The notes under the pieces are model-generated. The model saw only the letters and a list, made by a program, of their open reading frames with translations, did no database searches and had not been told where the DNA came from. The position numbers were made by a program, and so were the translations under genes. Shown in pieces: positions 1 to 9,177 of a stretch of 42,721 bases of DNA. Origin of the DNA: M3007 sp964630705 (GTDB lineage: Bacteria; Bacteroidota; Bacteroidia; Chitinophagales; Saprospiraceae); contig CAZVZH010000013.1 in assembly GCA_964630705.1 (NCBI GenBank), forward strand, positions 1-42,721, read 5' to 3'. Position 1 is the stretch's first letter, and every line of letters starts with the position of its first letter.

Positions 1-1594
1 GTACCGCTGTAATCGCGCTGGCTGGGTTCGGGTAAATGGCCTGCAAGCTTGCAGCAGGTGTTTCGGCCAGGCTAGTAGTTTCCGTTACACAAAAACTCCA
101 GTAGGCGGCTGGGGCAGGGAGCGGTCGGGTGATTACTTTGCCGTTGTTGGCGGTCGCTTCAATGAAGTAAAAAACCGTGCTGCCGGCGGCTTGTTTGGGC
201 AGGTAGCCCAAATGGCTCCAGCTGGTGTCGCAGGACTGGCAGGGTGGTAAATCCACCGACTGCCAGGGTTGTGCCAGATCGGTGGTATAGTAAATTTTTG
301 CCGAAGCAATGCCGCTGCGGTGTTGAATGTTGGCCCAAACCGGGTATTGGAGCTCATTCGAGTTATCCATGCAGGGCAATGCCTGGTGGGTGATCAGCAG
401 CGGGTCGTCTACGCCGATTTCCTTGGTAATGCAGTGGATAGCGCCGGAGAGGTTGATCAGCGCGCGGCTGTTGATGCCGACGATGTTGTATCCAGGCAAG
501 GCTTCCCGCCAAACTCGCAAGGCTGTGGTATCGTATTGCTCGGCATACAGGGGAACGAGAACAGATTTATTAATAAAAACTGCGTTGGCATACGTCCAGT
601 ATTCTCCGGAATTGGAAGGGTAACGGCCGGTGGCATCGGGCGGCATGGGAATTCGGATGACCTTGTACGGGGTGCCGAAAGCTGTTTTGAAATTACTCAG
701 GACGTATTGAATATTCGCTTCAATTTGGGGGCCGTCGGAAATGCCATCCGGGTACTTCCCAACGAGGAGCGTCTGCTCGTCCAACAGTTTCATGTGCATA
801 TCGATGTGGTGGATGCCATCATACGGCAGGACGTCCATTTTTATAAACCGGTCTACGCCCATATATTCCTGCATGATTCCGTCGATCTGCGCTTCAGTTT
901 TTATACTGGCGTTGTAGAGGTTGCCGGCGGCGTTTTCGCTGAGAATCAGTTCGGAGGAAAAGCTGGTGCCCAGCCCATCCGACATAAAGTTTCCGCCCGT
1001 GTGTACCAGGTCGGCGGGCGCCAAGGTGGTGGTGTACAGTGGAAGGTTCAGGTAGCGGGAAACGCCGTTTGCCAGGGTGTCGTCCTGTTGGCGCGTGGTG
1101 CGGTTGTAGCGCCAATCGATCAGATAGAGGGAGTCGACATCGTTGGCGTAAACGCAGTTCGGGCCGTAGTCGCGCACCCAAACGGAGTTGTTGGGCACGA
1201 TTAGAAATTCGACGTTGGCGCTGATATCCACATTTTTTGCCAGCAAGTAGTTCTGCGCTGCGGTTCGGGTGCCGCTATCGGTGCAACAGATGATCACCCG
1301 GCATTCTTCCCGTGCTGCCCGTACGATTTCCACGAGAATATCGCGCCGGGGATTATTGCTAGCATTCCAAGTAATCAGTACGGCCTGCAGTTCTTCCCAT
1401 TCGCCCATGGCGCGTACGGGAAGGGCGGGGGGCTCGGTGATGCCGTTTGACAAAGCAGGCGGGGCCAGGCGCGGCGCGAGTAGTTGGATTTTTTCCTGAG
1501 GGGAATAGCCTCTGGGCAGGTCGGTATTTACCTGTGCGGATAAAAATGCAGCGGATAAAAAGAGCAAAAATAAGGTGAAGAGGAAGCGAGTCAT
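1..1594 (-). CDS. Secreted agmatine/peptidylarginine deiminase family protein (PAD_porph type), C-terminus cut by window start
   Basis: An open frame of 531 codons runs from an ATG at 1594 off the left edge of the window with no stop. Residues 1-20 are a signal peptide ending in LSA. The body matches the PAD_porph/agmatine deiminase family, which hydrolyses a guanidino group to release ammonia: WVRDYGP at 139-145 (catalytic Asp142), HTGGNF from 198, HHID at 262-265 (His263/Asp265), YAN at 335-337 and a candidate nucleophile Cys388 in GAIHC. Residues 425-505 look like a beta-sandwich domain. YPNPAS at 521 begins a type IX secretion sorting tail that is truncated here. The protein is therefore probably exported to the cell surface or medium. 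Whether the substrate is agmatine, free arginine or peptidyl-arginine cannot be decided from sequence. The family call is firm; the substrate is inference. Confidence 0.9.
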   Translation of the reverse strand, partial: MTRFLFTLFLLFLSAAFLSAQVNTDLPRGYSPQEKIQLLAPRLAPPALSNGITEPPALPVRAMGEWEELQAVLITWNASNNPRRDILVEIVRAAREECRVIICCTDSGTRTAAQNYLLAKNVDISANVEFLIVPNNSVWVRDYGPNCVYANDVDSLYLIDWRYNRTTRQQDDTLANGVSRYLNLPLYTTTLAPADLVHTGGNFMSDGLGTSFSSELILSENAAGNLYNASIKTEAQIDGIMQEYMGVDRFIKMDVLPYDGIHHIDMHMKLLDEQTLLVGKYPDGISDGPQIEANIQYVLSNFKTAFGTPYKVIRIPMPPDATGRYPSNSGEYWTYANAVFINKSVLVPLYAEQYDTTALRVWREALPGYNIVGINSRALINLSGAIHCITKEIGVDDPLLITHQALPCMDNSNELQYPVWANIQHRSGIASAKIYYTTDLAQPWQSVDLPPCQSCDTSWSHLGYLPKQAAGSTVFYFIEATANNGKVITRPLPAPAAYWSFCVTETTSLAETPAASLQAIYPNPASAITAV

Positions 1595-1680
1595 GCCTAA
1601 GGAATTAATGTTGATCGACAAATTTCAGAAAAAGCCTGGAGCATTTTTCCTGCAAATTATGCCAGAAACGGCTGGGGGTG

Positions 1681-1713
1681 AAAAAAGAAGGCGGCGTGCC
1701 GTTGCACGCCGCC
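1681..1713 (-). terminator. Rho-independent terminator after the Crp/Fnr gene
   Basis: A perfect 10-bp stem (1690-1699 with 1704-1713) closes a 4-base loop. On the minus strand it is followed by CTTCTTTTTT. It sits about 70 bases beyond the Crp/Fnr stop codon and so probably ends that transcript. It also separates that gene from the deiminase gene downstream. Confidence 0.85.
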
Positions 1714-1783
1714 AAACAAAACCCATTCTATCGTATGAAGCAAAACTGTTAACAAAGTTCGGTAAACCACCTGTCGGGTGCGT

Positions 1784-2470
1784 TTAGCCGGCGAGCGGGA
1801 GGGCGTCCAGATCGCGGAACAGGAATTTTTTCCGGTTGAAATACAGTACGTTAGAGCGTTTGAGCTGATTGAGCACTGCGGTAACCATTTGCCGGCTGGT
1901 GCCGGTGAGATCGGCGATATCCTGGTGGGTCAGGTTGTGTTTTACCAGGGTTTCGAAGCCAATTTGTTTGCCTTGTTCCAGCCCCATCTGGTGCAGGAAT
2001 TCCAGGATGCGGCTTTTCGAATCTTTCAGTACCACTTTCTCCAGTTGGTTCTCCGTGTAGCGAAGGCGTTCGCCAATAAAATGCAGCAACGACTGGGCGA
2101 AAGCGAAGTTTTTACGCATAATGGAAAGCAAAACCTGGGCATCCAGTTCGATAACAGCGGCGTTTTCGTCCATAGCGTAAGCAAAGTCGCGCCGCTGATT
2201 TTCGCCAGTCAGACAGGATTCGCCAAACAGGCTGCCTGGCCGAACCACATACTTAATAATGTCTTTCTTTTCGGCGTGAACAGCTACCTTTACCGTCCCG
2301 TTCAGAAGAAAGAAAACCTTGTTGGCCGTTTGACCGGGTTTGTATAGTACTTCGTGTTTTACATAAGATTGAAGTACGGCGGTTTGTTGAAGCAAATTCA
2401 ATTCTTCCGGGCTGAGCACCGCAAAAAGCGGGTTGCTGTCAAAAATCGGTAAAGTAGTTTTTGTGTCCAT
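1784..2470 (-). CDS. Crp/Fnr family transcriptional regulator
   Basis: This 228-residue protein has the Crp/Fnr two-domain layout. Residues about 18-130 form a cyclic-nucleotide-binding-type beta-roll with the PGSLFGES segment. Residues about 165-215 form a winged helix-turn-helix (LTHQDIADLTGTSRQMV). No N-terminal cysteine cluster like that of Fnr is present, so an iron-sulfur oxygen sensor is unlikely. The effector is unknown, and the canonical cAMP-contact residues are not clearly conserved. It is transcribed alone, away from the sigma factor gene, and ends at a strong terminator. Such regulators in Bacteroidota often control stress or respiratory genes; no target is visible here. Confidence 0.9.
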   Translation of the reverse strand: MDTKTTLPIFDSNPLFAVLSPEELNLLQQTAVLQSYVKHEVLYKPGQTANKVFFLLNGTVKVAVHAEKKDIIKYVVRPGSLFGESCLTGENQRRDFAYAMDENAAVIELDAQVLLSIMRKNFAFAQSLLHFIGERLRYTENQLEKVVLKDSKSRILEFLHQMGLEQGKQIGFETLVKHNLTHQDIADLTGTSRQMVTAVLNQLKRSNVLYFNRKKFLFRDLDALPLAG

Positions 2471-2729
2471 AATTGAGCTAGAGCAGTTTGTACGGATCGT
2501 TCTCTGTATGTGTTCGGTTTTAAGACATCCAGCCGCTGAAAATCCCCTACGCTAAAAACAAAATAAATTTGCGCTACGGATTTTGCCAAGGATAGCCAAT
2601 CTGGAAAAATGGCCTGATTTGCGAGGATATATTTTGGGGTCCTTGGGTTTTTATAAAAATTATTTTTTTTGTGGCTCCTATTCGCCGGGCCAACCAAATA
2701 AAAAAAAGCGTAAAGTTGTAAAGCCTGCC

Positions 2730-3335
2730 ATGTCCTCGGATACTGAAAATAATGAGCTAGAGTTGTTGGCCGGTCTGCGCGCCGGATCAGAGACCGCTTT
2801 GCGCCGAATTTTCAATTTGCACTTCCCCTTGCTCGTACGCGACATCTATGCCTATGTGCCGGATGAGGATACCTGTAAGGATATTGCTCAGGAGGTATTT
2901 ATGGAATTGTGGAAAAAGCGCGAAACACTGGCCATTCATAGTTCTTTGCGGGCCTATTTGCGCCGGGCGGCCATCAATCGGGCTTTAAATTTTATTAAAT
3001 CCAACCGCCGTACCCTTCTGGACAACACCGACGACTGGCCGGAGCCTGTTTACTTGCCCGGCGAAGAACTTCAATACAAAAGCGATCAGGAGCAGTTAGA
3101 AACCGATTTGCACCGGGCTATCGAACAATTGCCGGAAAAATGCCGCCTGGTTTTTTCGCTGAGCCGCTTTGAAGACCTTTCGCACCGGGAAATTTCAGAG
3201 CAGCTAGGCATTTCGGTTAAAACCGTTGAAAATCAGATCACGAAAGCCATGCACCAACTCCGGGCGGCGATGTTAAAAAAAATGCATTTGTCGCCGGTTA
3301 TCATTTCAGTACTAAAATGGTGGTGGGCAGGGTAG
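2730..3335 (+). CDS. ECF (sigma-70 family) RNA polymerase sigma factor
   Basis: This 201-residue sigma factor carries region 2 at about 25-90 (DIAQEVFMELWKKRE) and region 4 at about 130-182 (LSHREISEQLGISVKTVENQ). I chose the ATG at 2730 because the in-frame extension upstream has low-complexity sequence unlike a sigma N-terminus. The gene is followed after 84 bases by a FecR-type anti-sigma factor and then by a TonB receptor with an STN domain. This is the standard FecIR-like order in Bacteroidota. The sigma factor is expected to be held by FecR and to activate the receptor operon when a substrate is sensed. The C-terminus ends in a hydrophobic Trp-rich tail of unknown meaning. Confidence 0.93.
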   Translation: MSSDTENNELELLAGLRAGSETALRRIFNLHFPLLVRDIYAYVPDEDTCKDIAQEVFMELWKKRETLAIHSSLRAYLRRAAINRALNFIKSNRRTLLDNTDDWPEPVYLPGEELQYKSDQEQLETDLHRAIEQLPEKCRLVFSLSRFEDLSHREISEQLGISVKTVENQITKAMHQLRAAMLKKMHLSPVIISVLKWWWAG

Positions 3336-3419
3336 GGGATACCAGGGGTGGAGTTGTCTAAGAAGTGCAAGCCAAAATTTGAAATGAAAACAAATCCCGA
3401 ACCCTAAGACGAATAAATT

Positions 3420-4415
3420 ATGCAAGAGTTCGACTACATACTCCTGATCAGTAAAAGTTGCTCCGGCGACATTACGCCCGTTGAGGCCGACGCCCTTCAG
3501 ACATGGATCGCCCGCTCGGATGAAAATGCCCGGCTTGCTGAGCAGTACCAAGCTGCCTGGCACAGTGCTTCCCAATCCAAAAAGTCGTTCGATATTGATC
3601 TGGATGCCGAATTTCTCCGCTTGCAAGCAAAGCTACAGGAAGTCGCGCGTCCGGCGCCCCGTCGCGTACCGATCAGCCGCCAATTACTCCGCATAGCCGC
3701 TGCCATTGCGCTGCTGCTGGCCGGTTGGTGGGGGTACCAGCAATTCCAACCCGACAATCCAACCCTGCTTGTGGCAAAGGTTGAGCAGGCCGAAAAACGT
3801 CAGGTGACGCTTCCGGATGGCTCCCGGGTTTGGCTGCGTAAAAATGCCGTTTTGGAATATCCTGCCCGCTTCGATAAGCGCGAGCGCCGCGTATCCCTGC
3901 GCGGAGAGGCTTACTTCGAGGTGCGGCATGCCCCGCAGCAGCCGTTTCAGGTTGCTCTGGCCAACGGAGGGCAAGTCGAAGTGCTCGGTACCCAATTTAA
4001 TGTCGCACAAACCAACCAAACCAGCGTATTGGTCCGGGACGGCAAAGTCCGGTTTTCTCCCGATGGCGCCCATACCGGTAAAATCCTGACCAAAGGTGAA
4101 AAAGCAACGTTCGACAAAAAGCACAACCGGCTGACGTATTCGCAGGTCGCCACGTTTAACGAATTGGCCTGGCAAACAGGCGGCCTGGAATTCGTGCAAA
4201 CGCCGCTGAAGGAAGTCGTCCGAGATTTAGAACAATATTACCAAGTCGAAATTGAGTTGAGCAATCCGGCGCTATACACCTGCAAGCACACCGCGCCGCT
4301 CACCAACCAAAGTATCGACGAGGTGCTCGCTGCCTTATCAGTCGTTTACCATTTGCAGGTTTCCAGTCCGGCGCCGGGGCGGTATGTTCTCTCAAACGGT
4401 ATTTGCCAGGAGTAA
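3420..4415 (+). CDS. FecR-family anti-sigma factor
   Basis: This 331-residue single-pass membrane protein has a cytoplasmic N-terminus of about 88 residues that would bind the sigma factor. One transmembrane helix follows at about 90-107 (IAAAIALLLAGWWGYQQF). The periplasmic FecR domain (about 115-240) contains the family signatures LPDGSRVWL and GEAYFEV. The C-terminal domain at about 255-325 (LEFVQTPLKEVVRDLEQYY) resembles DUF4974, usual in Bacteroidota FecR proteins, which is thought to contact the STN domain of the partner receptor. It lies between the sigma gene and the receptor gene, and probably carries a signal from the outer-membrane receptor to the sigma factor. Confidence 0.93.
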   Translation: MQEFDYILLISKSCSGDITPVEADALQTWIARSDENARLAEQYQAAWHSASQSKKSFDIDLDAEFLRLQAKLQEVARPAPRRVPISRQLLRIAAAIALLLAGWWGYQQFQPDNPTLLVAKVEQAEKRQVTLPDGSRVWLRKNAVLEYPARFDKRERRVSLRGEAYFEVRHAPQQPFQVALANGGQVEVLGTQFNVAQTNQTSVLVRDGKVRFSPDGAHTGKILTKGEKATFDKKHNRLTYSQVATFNELAWQTGGLEFVQTPLKEVVRDLEQYYQVEIELSNPALYTCKHTAPLTNQSIDEVLAALSVVYHLQVSSPAPGRYVLSNGICQE

Positions 4416-4469
4416 AAAAGCGCAGATTTTAAGGCTATCCCCTAACTTGCAGCCATTCACGTATTTGGT

Positions 4470-7127
4470 ATGGCTATTCGAATTTTTGTGGTCTGCTGCT
4501 TGGGGTTGCTGTGTTTGCACAGCCCGGTAGCGGCGCAATCGGCCCAACAAATTCCGGTAGACTTTTCCTGCTCCAATTGCCTGCCCTCCGATGCACTGGT
4601 CCGTCTGAGTCAGCAAACGGGTATCAATATCGTTTTTAACGACCGCCTTTTGGCCAACTGCCCCAGAGTTTCCATCGATGTCCGGCAATTGGCAATGAAC
4701 AAGCTGCTCGATTTGATCAATACCTGCCCCCGGTTATCTTATCGCTGGATCGGCAACCAGGTGGTGTTTTATCAAAAAATCCGGAAATTCACCTTGAGCG
4801 GGTATGTGCAAGACGCGGAAACGGGGGAACGCCTGATCGGCGCCACCGTGCGGGTACAAGGGCCGGGAACGACAGCGGGTGCCATCAGCAACGAGTTTGG
4901 TTTTTTTAGTTTGCCCGTGGAGGAAGGCGCCTATTCGATTTTTATCAATTATATCGGCTACCACCCGCGCCAGGAAACCGTGCAAATGGACGCCGACCGG
5001 CTCTTGACGGTGCGGTTGCCTTCCAGTGGCGCGCTGCCGGAAGTTTTAGTTACGGCCAACCCGATTCAGGAAGGCGGCGCCAGCAGCACTGTACTCACCA
5101 CCAACTTGCCTATCCGAAACCTGGCCGTATTGCCCATGCCAGGCGGCGAAGCCGACCTGCAGCGCCTGGCAGCTTTCCAAACGGGGGTGAAAACTGGTGT
5201 GGACGGCTTGGGCGGCTTACATGTGCGGGGCGGCAACTCCGACCAGAACTTAATCCTGCTCGACGATGTGCCGGTGTACAACCCTAACCATGCGCTCGGA
5301 CTTTTCTCCGTGTTCAATCCGTCGACGGTGCACCATGCCCGCCTGTGGAAAGGCGACTTTCCGGCCCGCTACGGCGGACGCGCCGCCTCTGTATTGGATA
5401 TCCGGACGCGCGACGGGCATTTTCGCGAATACCATGGTGAGGTAACGGCCGGGCTGTTTGCTGCCTCCGCAACCCTGGAAGGCCCGCTCATTTCCGATAC
5501 AGCTTCGTTTTTACTCAGTGGCCGAACGACGTACTTCGGCCCATGGATCGACTTGTTCAGCCGGCGCGAAAACTTGCTCAATTTTTCAGGCGACCAAATT
5601 GCTTACCGGTTTTACGATGTCAATGTGAAGGTGAACTATGTTTTTTCCCCTCAAGACCGGGTGTATCTCAGCTACTACCAGGGCGGCGATGTTTTTCGCA
5701 ACCAGTTTGAGCAACGTTTCGACGACCCCGAAGGCTTGATTATGGATGCGTACACCCTCAATTCGGATTGGGGAAATGCCATTGCGGCCTTGCGTTGGAA
5801 CCACCTGATTCGCAAAAACCTGTTCACCAACACAACCCTGCGGTTCAGCCGCTTTTACTACCAAAGCCAGCTGGGTTTTTTGTCCAACTTTTTAGCCGCT
5901 TCGGGTAAGGAAAACCTGTTGGCCAACTACGGCCAATTTTACCAAACCCTGATTCAGGACTGGTCGGGCAAAACCGATTTCAGTTTTTTCCCCTCCGAAC
6001 GATTGACCCTGCGCTGGGGTATCGCCTACACCTTTCACACCTTTCAGCCTGGCGCTTTGTCGGTCAACTTTCTGGTACCCGGCCAGTCGCCAATTACCAT
6101 CGACTCCCTCTCGGAAGCCTTGTTGAACAACGAGCGTTTGCGCGCCGATGAAGCAGAATTATACCTCGATACCGAGTGGCAAATTTGGAAACACTGGACC
6201 CTGGAAGCGGGCCTTAATTTTTCATCTTTTCAAATCCGGAACCAGCTTTTCGGCGCGCTTCAGCCCAGGCTAAAACTTCAACGCCGGGGGGCGAACGGCT
6301 GGCAGCAATGGGTGGGTTTTCACCGCACTGCACAGTATTTGCACCAGATCGGGTCGTTCAACATCAGCCTGCCCTTCGAACTCTGGGTGCCTTCCACCGG
6401 AAAAGTGCCGCCGGAACGTACCTGGCAAGGAGCGCTCGGCGCAGGTTGGTTTCGCGACGGTTGGCAACTCCGCCTGGAGACCTATTACAAGCGGTTCGAA
6501 CAAGTGCTCACCTTTTTGTCCTCGAATACCGCACTGTTTGCCGGCGGCGCCGAAGATGCCAGCGGCTGGGAAGACCGCGTGGCTTCCGGAACGGGAAATA
6601 GCTACGGTTTGGAGTTTAGTTTGGAAAAACAAGTGCGCCCAGTCAACATAGGCCTGAATTATTCCTGGTCGAAAGCCGACCGGAAATTTCCGGATATCAA
6701 CTCTGGCCGGACCTTCCCCTTCCGTTTTGACCGAAGGCACGATCTGAATATCCACTTGCAGTGCCACATAACCAACTGGCTGAATGTCAGTCTGGTTTGG
6801 GCTTTTGCCACTGGTAATCCCATCACGCTATCGGGGGTAAAATTCCAACACCACTCGCCCAATGGCGATTTGGAGCGCAACGTGTTTGTGTACACCGAAG
6901 TAAATGGCTACCGGCTGCCGGCTTATCACCGTTTGGACGCAGCAGTGAATGCCAGTTTCGGACGTGGAAAACTCGAACATGCGATCCAATTAGGGGCCTA
7001 CAACGTATACAACCGCGCCAATCCCTTTTTTCTTTACGTCGACAGCGGCAGTGGCGATGGCGCCAAAGCGATTCAGTACACTTTACTGCCGGCTTTACCG
7101 GCATTCCGTTACAGCGTAAAATTTTAA
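4470..7127 (+). CDS. TonB-dependent outer-membrane receptor with STN and carboxypeptidase-like domains
   Basis: This is an 885-residue receptor. The signal peptide covers residues 1-22. An STN signalling domain at about 25-105 (DALVRLSQQTGINIVF) is followed by a carboxypeptidase regulatory-like domain at about 109-190 (GATVRVQGPGTTAGA) and a plug domain at about 205-320 (LHVRGGNSDQNLILLDDVPVYN). The remainder is a beta-barrel rich in aromatic residues. The STN domain directly after a sigma/FecR pair indicates trans-envelope signalling as in FecA. The substrate is unknown, since no SusD partner or glycan enzyme accompanies it. The DUF4249 lipoprotein gene follows after 31 bases and probably belongs to the same transcript. 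Confidence 0.93.
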   Translation: MAIRIFVVCCLGLLCLHSPVAAQSAQQIPVDFSCSNCLPSDALVRLSQQTGINIVFNDRLLANCPRVSIDVRQLAMNKLLDLINTCPRLSYRWIGNQVVFYQKIRKFTLSGYVQDAETGERLIGATVRVQGPGTTAGAISNEFGFFSLPVEEGAYSIFINYIGYHPRQETVQMDADRLLTVRLPSSGALPEVLVTANPIQEGGASSTVLTTNLPIRNLAVLPMPGGEADLQRLAAFQTGVKTGVDGLGGLHVRGGNSDQNLILLDDVPVYNPNHALGLFSVFNPSTVHHARLWKGDFPARYGGRAASVLDIRTRDGHFREYHGEVTAGLFAASATLEGPLISDTASFLLSGRTTYFGPWIDLFSRRENLLNFSGDQIAYRFYDVNVKVNYVFSPQDRVYLSYYQGGDVFRNQFEQRFDDPEGLIMDAYTLNSDWGNAIAALRWNHLIRKNLFTNTTLRFSRFYYQSQLGFLSNFLAASGKENLLANYGQFYQTLIQDWSGKTDFSFFPSERLTLRWGIAYTFHTFQPGALSVNFLVPGQSPITIDSLSEALLNNERLRADEAELYLDTEWQIWKHWTLEAGLNFSSFQIRNQLFGALQPRLKLQRRGANGWQQWVGFHRTAQYLHQIGSFNISLPFELWVPSTGKVPPERTWQGALGAGWFRDGWQLRLETYYKRFEQVLTFLSSNTALFAGGAEDASGWEDRVASGTGNSYGLEFSLEKQVRPVNIGLNYSWSKADRKFPDINSGRTFPFRFDRRHDLNIHLQCHITNWLNVSLVWAFATGNPITLSGVKFQHHSPNGDLERNVFVYTEVNGYRLPAYHRLDAAVNASFGRGKLEHAIQLGAYNVYNRANPFFLYVDSGSGDGAKAIQYTLLPALPAFRYSVKF

Positions 7128-7158
7128 TCCTGTATCTTGTACCGCAAAACCTCCGCCC

Positions 7159-8094
7159 ATGTGTTTGAAACGTGCCCTGCTGCCGGCCCTTTTAGTGGCG
7201 ATGCTTTCGATGCATTGTGTCCGCGAAACCACGATCGACTTACCCGACCAACCGACTAAACTGGTGGCCATCAGCCACTTCAGTTTGGGGCAACCCATTC
7301 AGGTGGAGGTTTCGTTGAGCCAGTCCTTGACCGATGCGGGCGATCCGGTCATTCCATTCAATGCCGACGTTTCTATTGCTGTAGGCGGAAAATTTCTGGA
7401 TAAATTGTTCCGCGTGACCGACGATGGCGGGCGTATTTATTGGGAAAGTCGCGACTTGGTGGAGCCGCACACGCAGTATGCCTTGGCCGTGCGCGTTCCG
7501 GGTTACCCTCCGATTGAAGCCATTGGGCAAGCGCCCGACCCCGTCAGGCTTCAGCCCAGCGCCATTGATACCGCCGGCATCCGACTCATTCAACTGTCCG
7601 ACGGCCTATTGGCCCTGCGCTTGCCGGTAAAAATTTTGGTGGCCAACCTGCCGCAAAATGCCCGCTACTTTGCTTTTGGGCTGAAACACGAAATTGAAAT
7701 TTTCGAATGGGTAAATGGGGAGCGTATCCCGGATGAATATTACGAAGCCGATACCAAATTTCTCGCCGATGGCCGCACCCTGGCGCTGGTGTACGATACG
7801 CCCGAAAAAGTCGTGCTGGTCGATCAAAATTTCTGGAGCAACGAAACGGCCAGCCTGGACCTCGACGCTATCATCCCCTTCAATCCGGCCTACGAGCGCC
7901 CGCGCAGGCTTTTCGTAGAATGGCGCACCCTCTCGGAAGATTTTTACCGCTACCACCTTTCGCTGGCCCGCCAGGGCAATAATATTCCGTGGAGTGATCC
8001 GGATGCTTTGTACAACAATATCCAGGGCGGTTATGGCAACTTTTCGGGCTTTTCACTGAGCGGCGACACGATTCAAATTCCGGAAATCAATTAA
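7159..8094 (+). CDS. DUF4249 family lipoprotein
   Basis: This 311-residue protein has a lipoprotein signal with the lipidation cysteine at Cys20 (LSMHC). The body fits DUF4249, a Bacteroidota family encoded next to TonB-dependent receptors. Family-like features are the early VAISHFSLGQPIQVEVSLS segment and a late PRRLFVEWRTLSEDFYRY segment. The location is probably the outer membrane, beside the preceding receptor. The molecular function of the family is unknown. By gene order it is likely an accessory substrate-binding or assembly partner of that receptor, which is inference. Confidence 0.85.
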   Translation: MCLKRALLPALLVAMLSMHCVRETTIDLPDQPTKLVAISHFSLGQPIQVEVSLSQSLTDAGDPVIPFNADVSIAVGGKFLDKLFRVTDDGGRIYWESRDLVEPHTQYALAVRVPGYPPIEAIGQAPDPVRLQPSAIDTAGIRLIQLSDGLLALRLPVKILVANLPQNARYFAFGLKHEIEIFEWVNGERIPDEYYEADTKFLADGRTLALVYDTPEKVVLVDQNFWSNETASLDLDAIIPFNPAYERPRRLFVEWRTLSEDFYRYHLSLARQGNNIPWSDPDALYNNIQGGYGNFSGFSLSGDTIQIPEIN

Positions 8095-8132
8095 ACTTTA
8101 CTATCCGGCGCTTTTTTGGCCTAGGATTGCGT

Positions 8133-8158
8133 TGCGGCACAACTCCGCACGGTTTTTT
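8133..8158 (+). terminator. Possible weak terminator after the DUF4249 gene
   Basis: TGCGG (8133-8137) can pair with CCGCA (8145-8149), and a run of six T follows at 8153-8158. The stem is only 5 bp, so this is a weak candidate. Its place between the receptor operon and malate dehydrogenase is appropriate. Confidence 0.4.
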
Positions 8159-8161
8159 GTC

Positions 8162-8169
8162 TATTTTTG
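8162..8169 (+). promoter_or_regulatory. Bacteroidota-type -7 element upstream of mdh
   Basis: TATTTTTG matches the Bacteroidota consensus TAnnTTTG and is followed by GCAG. It lies 57 bases before the mdh start codon. I found no convincing TTTG element at the usual 19-base spacing upstream. Confidence 0.45.
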
Positions 8170-8226
8170 CAGCGCAAAAGCCGACAGGCAGCTCACCATT
8201 TTTAAAAATTCAAATTACCTGAACGA

Positions 8227-9162
8227 ATGAGTAAAGTAACGATCGTTGGCGCCGGAAACGTTGGCGCTACTTGCGCCAATGTGTTGGCCCACGAAGACAT
8301 TTGCAATGAAATTGTGCTGATCGATATCCAGGGAAATATGGCCAAGGGAAAGGCCCTCGACACCTGGCAGCAAGCGCCCATCGACGGCTACTCCTCCCGC
8401 GTAACCGGCGGCGACGATTATGCCCTCACCGCTAATTCCGACATCGTGGTGATCACGGCCGGTATCCCCCGCAAACCTGGCATGAGCCGTGACGACCTGA
8501 TCAGCACCAACGCCAAAATCGTGGTTTCGGTCACCGAAAACATCCTTAAATATTCCAAAAACCCCATCATCATCGTCGTGTCTAACCCGCTCGACGTGAT
8601 GACCTACGCCTGCTGGAAAGCCTCGGGCCTCAGCGACAAACGGGTGTTCGGCATGGCCGGCGTGCTCGACACCGCCCGCTACCGCGCCTTCCTGGCCGAA
8701 GAAATCGGCTGCTCGCCCAAAGACATCCAGGCCATTCTCATGGGCGGTCACGGCGACACTATGGTGCCCCTGCCCCGGTACACTACCGTGAGCGGCATCC
8801 CCGTCGGCGAGTTGGTTAAAAAAGACAAACTCGAGGCTATCATCCAACGTACCAAAGTCGGCGGCGGCGAACTGGTCAACCTCATGGGCACCTCCGCCTG
8901 GTACGCTCCCGGCGCTGCAGCCGCCCAGATGGCAGTTTCTATCCTTAAAAATGAAAACCGAATCTATCCTTGCTGTGTTCGCTTGAACGGGCAGTACGGC
9001 TTGAAGGATATTTTCGTCGGCACACCCGTGAAACTGGGCCGCAAGGGTATTCAACAAATTATCAAACTGCGCTTGAAAAAAGACGAACTGGCGCTCTTGC
9101 ACCAATCGGCTAACGCTGTTGCCGAAGTGGTTTCGGTGCTGGATAATATGAAATTAGTGTAG
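8227..9162 (+). CDS. mdh: Malate dehydrogenase
   Basis: This 311-residue NAD-dependent enzyme interconverts malate and oxaloacetate in the TCA cycle. Visible features are the dinucleotide-binding GAGNVG at 8-13, the substrate-binding loop PRKPGMSRDDL with its arginines, the VSNPLDVMTY segment, GVLDTARYR with the Asp/Arg pair, and GGHGDTMVP with the catalytic His. Length and motifs fit the LDH-like malate dehydrogenases (about 310 residues) found in Bacteroidota. Arg and Met in the loop (RKPGMSR) favour malate over lactate specificity. It appears to be a single-gene transcript, bounded by a possible terminator upstream and a hairpin repeat downstream. Confidence 0.96.
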   Translation: MSKVTIVGAGNVGATCANVLAHEDICNEIVLIDIQGNMAKGKALDTWQQAPIDGYSSRVTGGDDYALTANSDIVVITAGIPRKPGMSRDDLISTNAKIVVSVTENILKYSKNPIIIVVSNPLDVMTYACWKASGLSDKRVFGMAGVLDTARYRAFLAEEIGCSPKDIQAILMGGHGDTMVPLPRYTTVSGIPVGELVKKDKLEAIIQRTKVGGGELVNLMGTSAWYAPGAAAAQMAVSILKNENRIYPCCVRLNGQYGLKDIFVGTPVKLGRKGIQQIIKLRLKKDELALLHQSANAVAEVVSVLDNMKLV

Positions 9163-9177
9163 TTTCAGCTGTATGGA

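Noticed and set aside
269..1204. A 311-codon plus-strand frame at the left edge
   Set aside because: It is antisense to the deiminase gene, which has a signal peptide and all catalytic motifs. The plus-strand frame has no recognisable domain.
8215..9105. A 296-codon minus-strand frame
   Set aside because: It is the antisense shadow of malate dehydrogenase, with low-complexity Gly/His/Asp composition.
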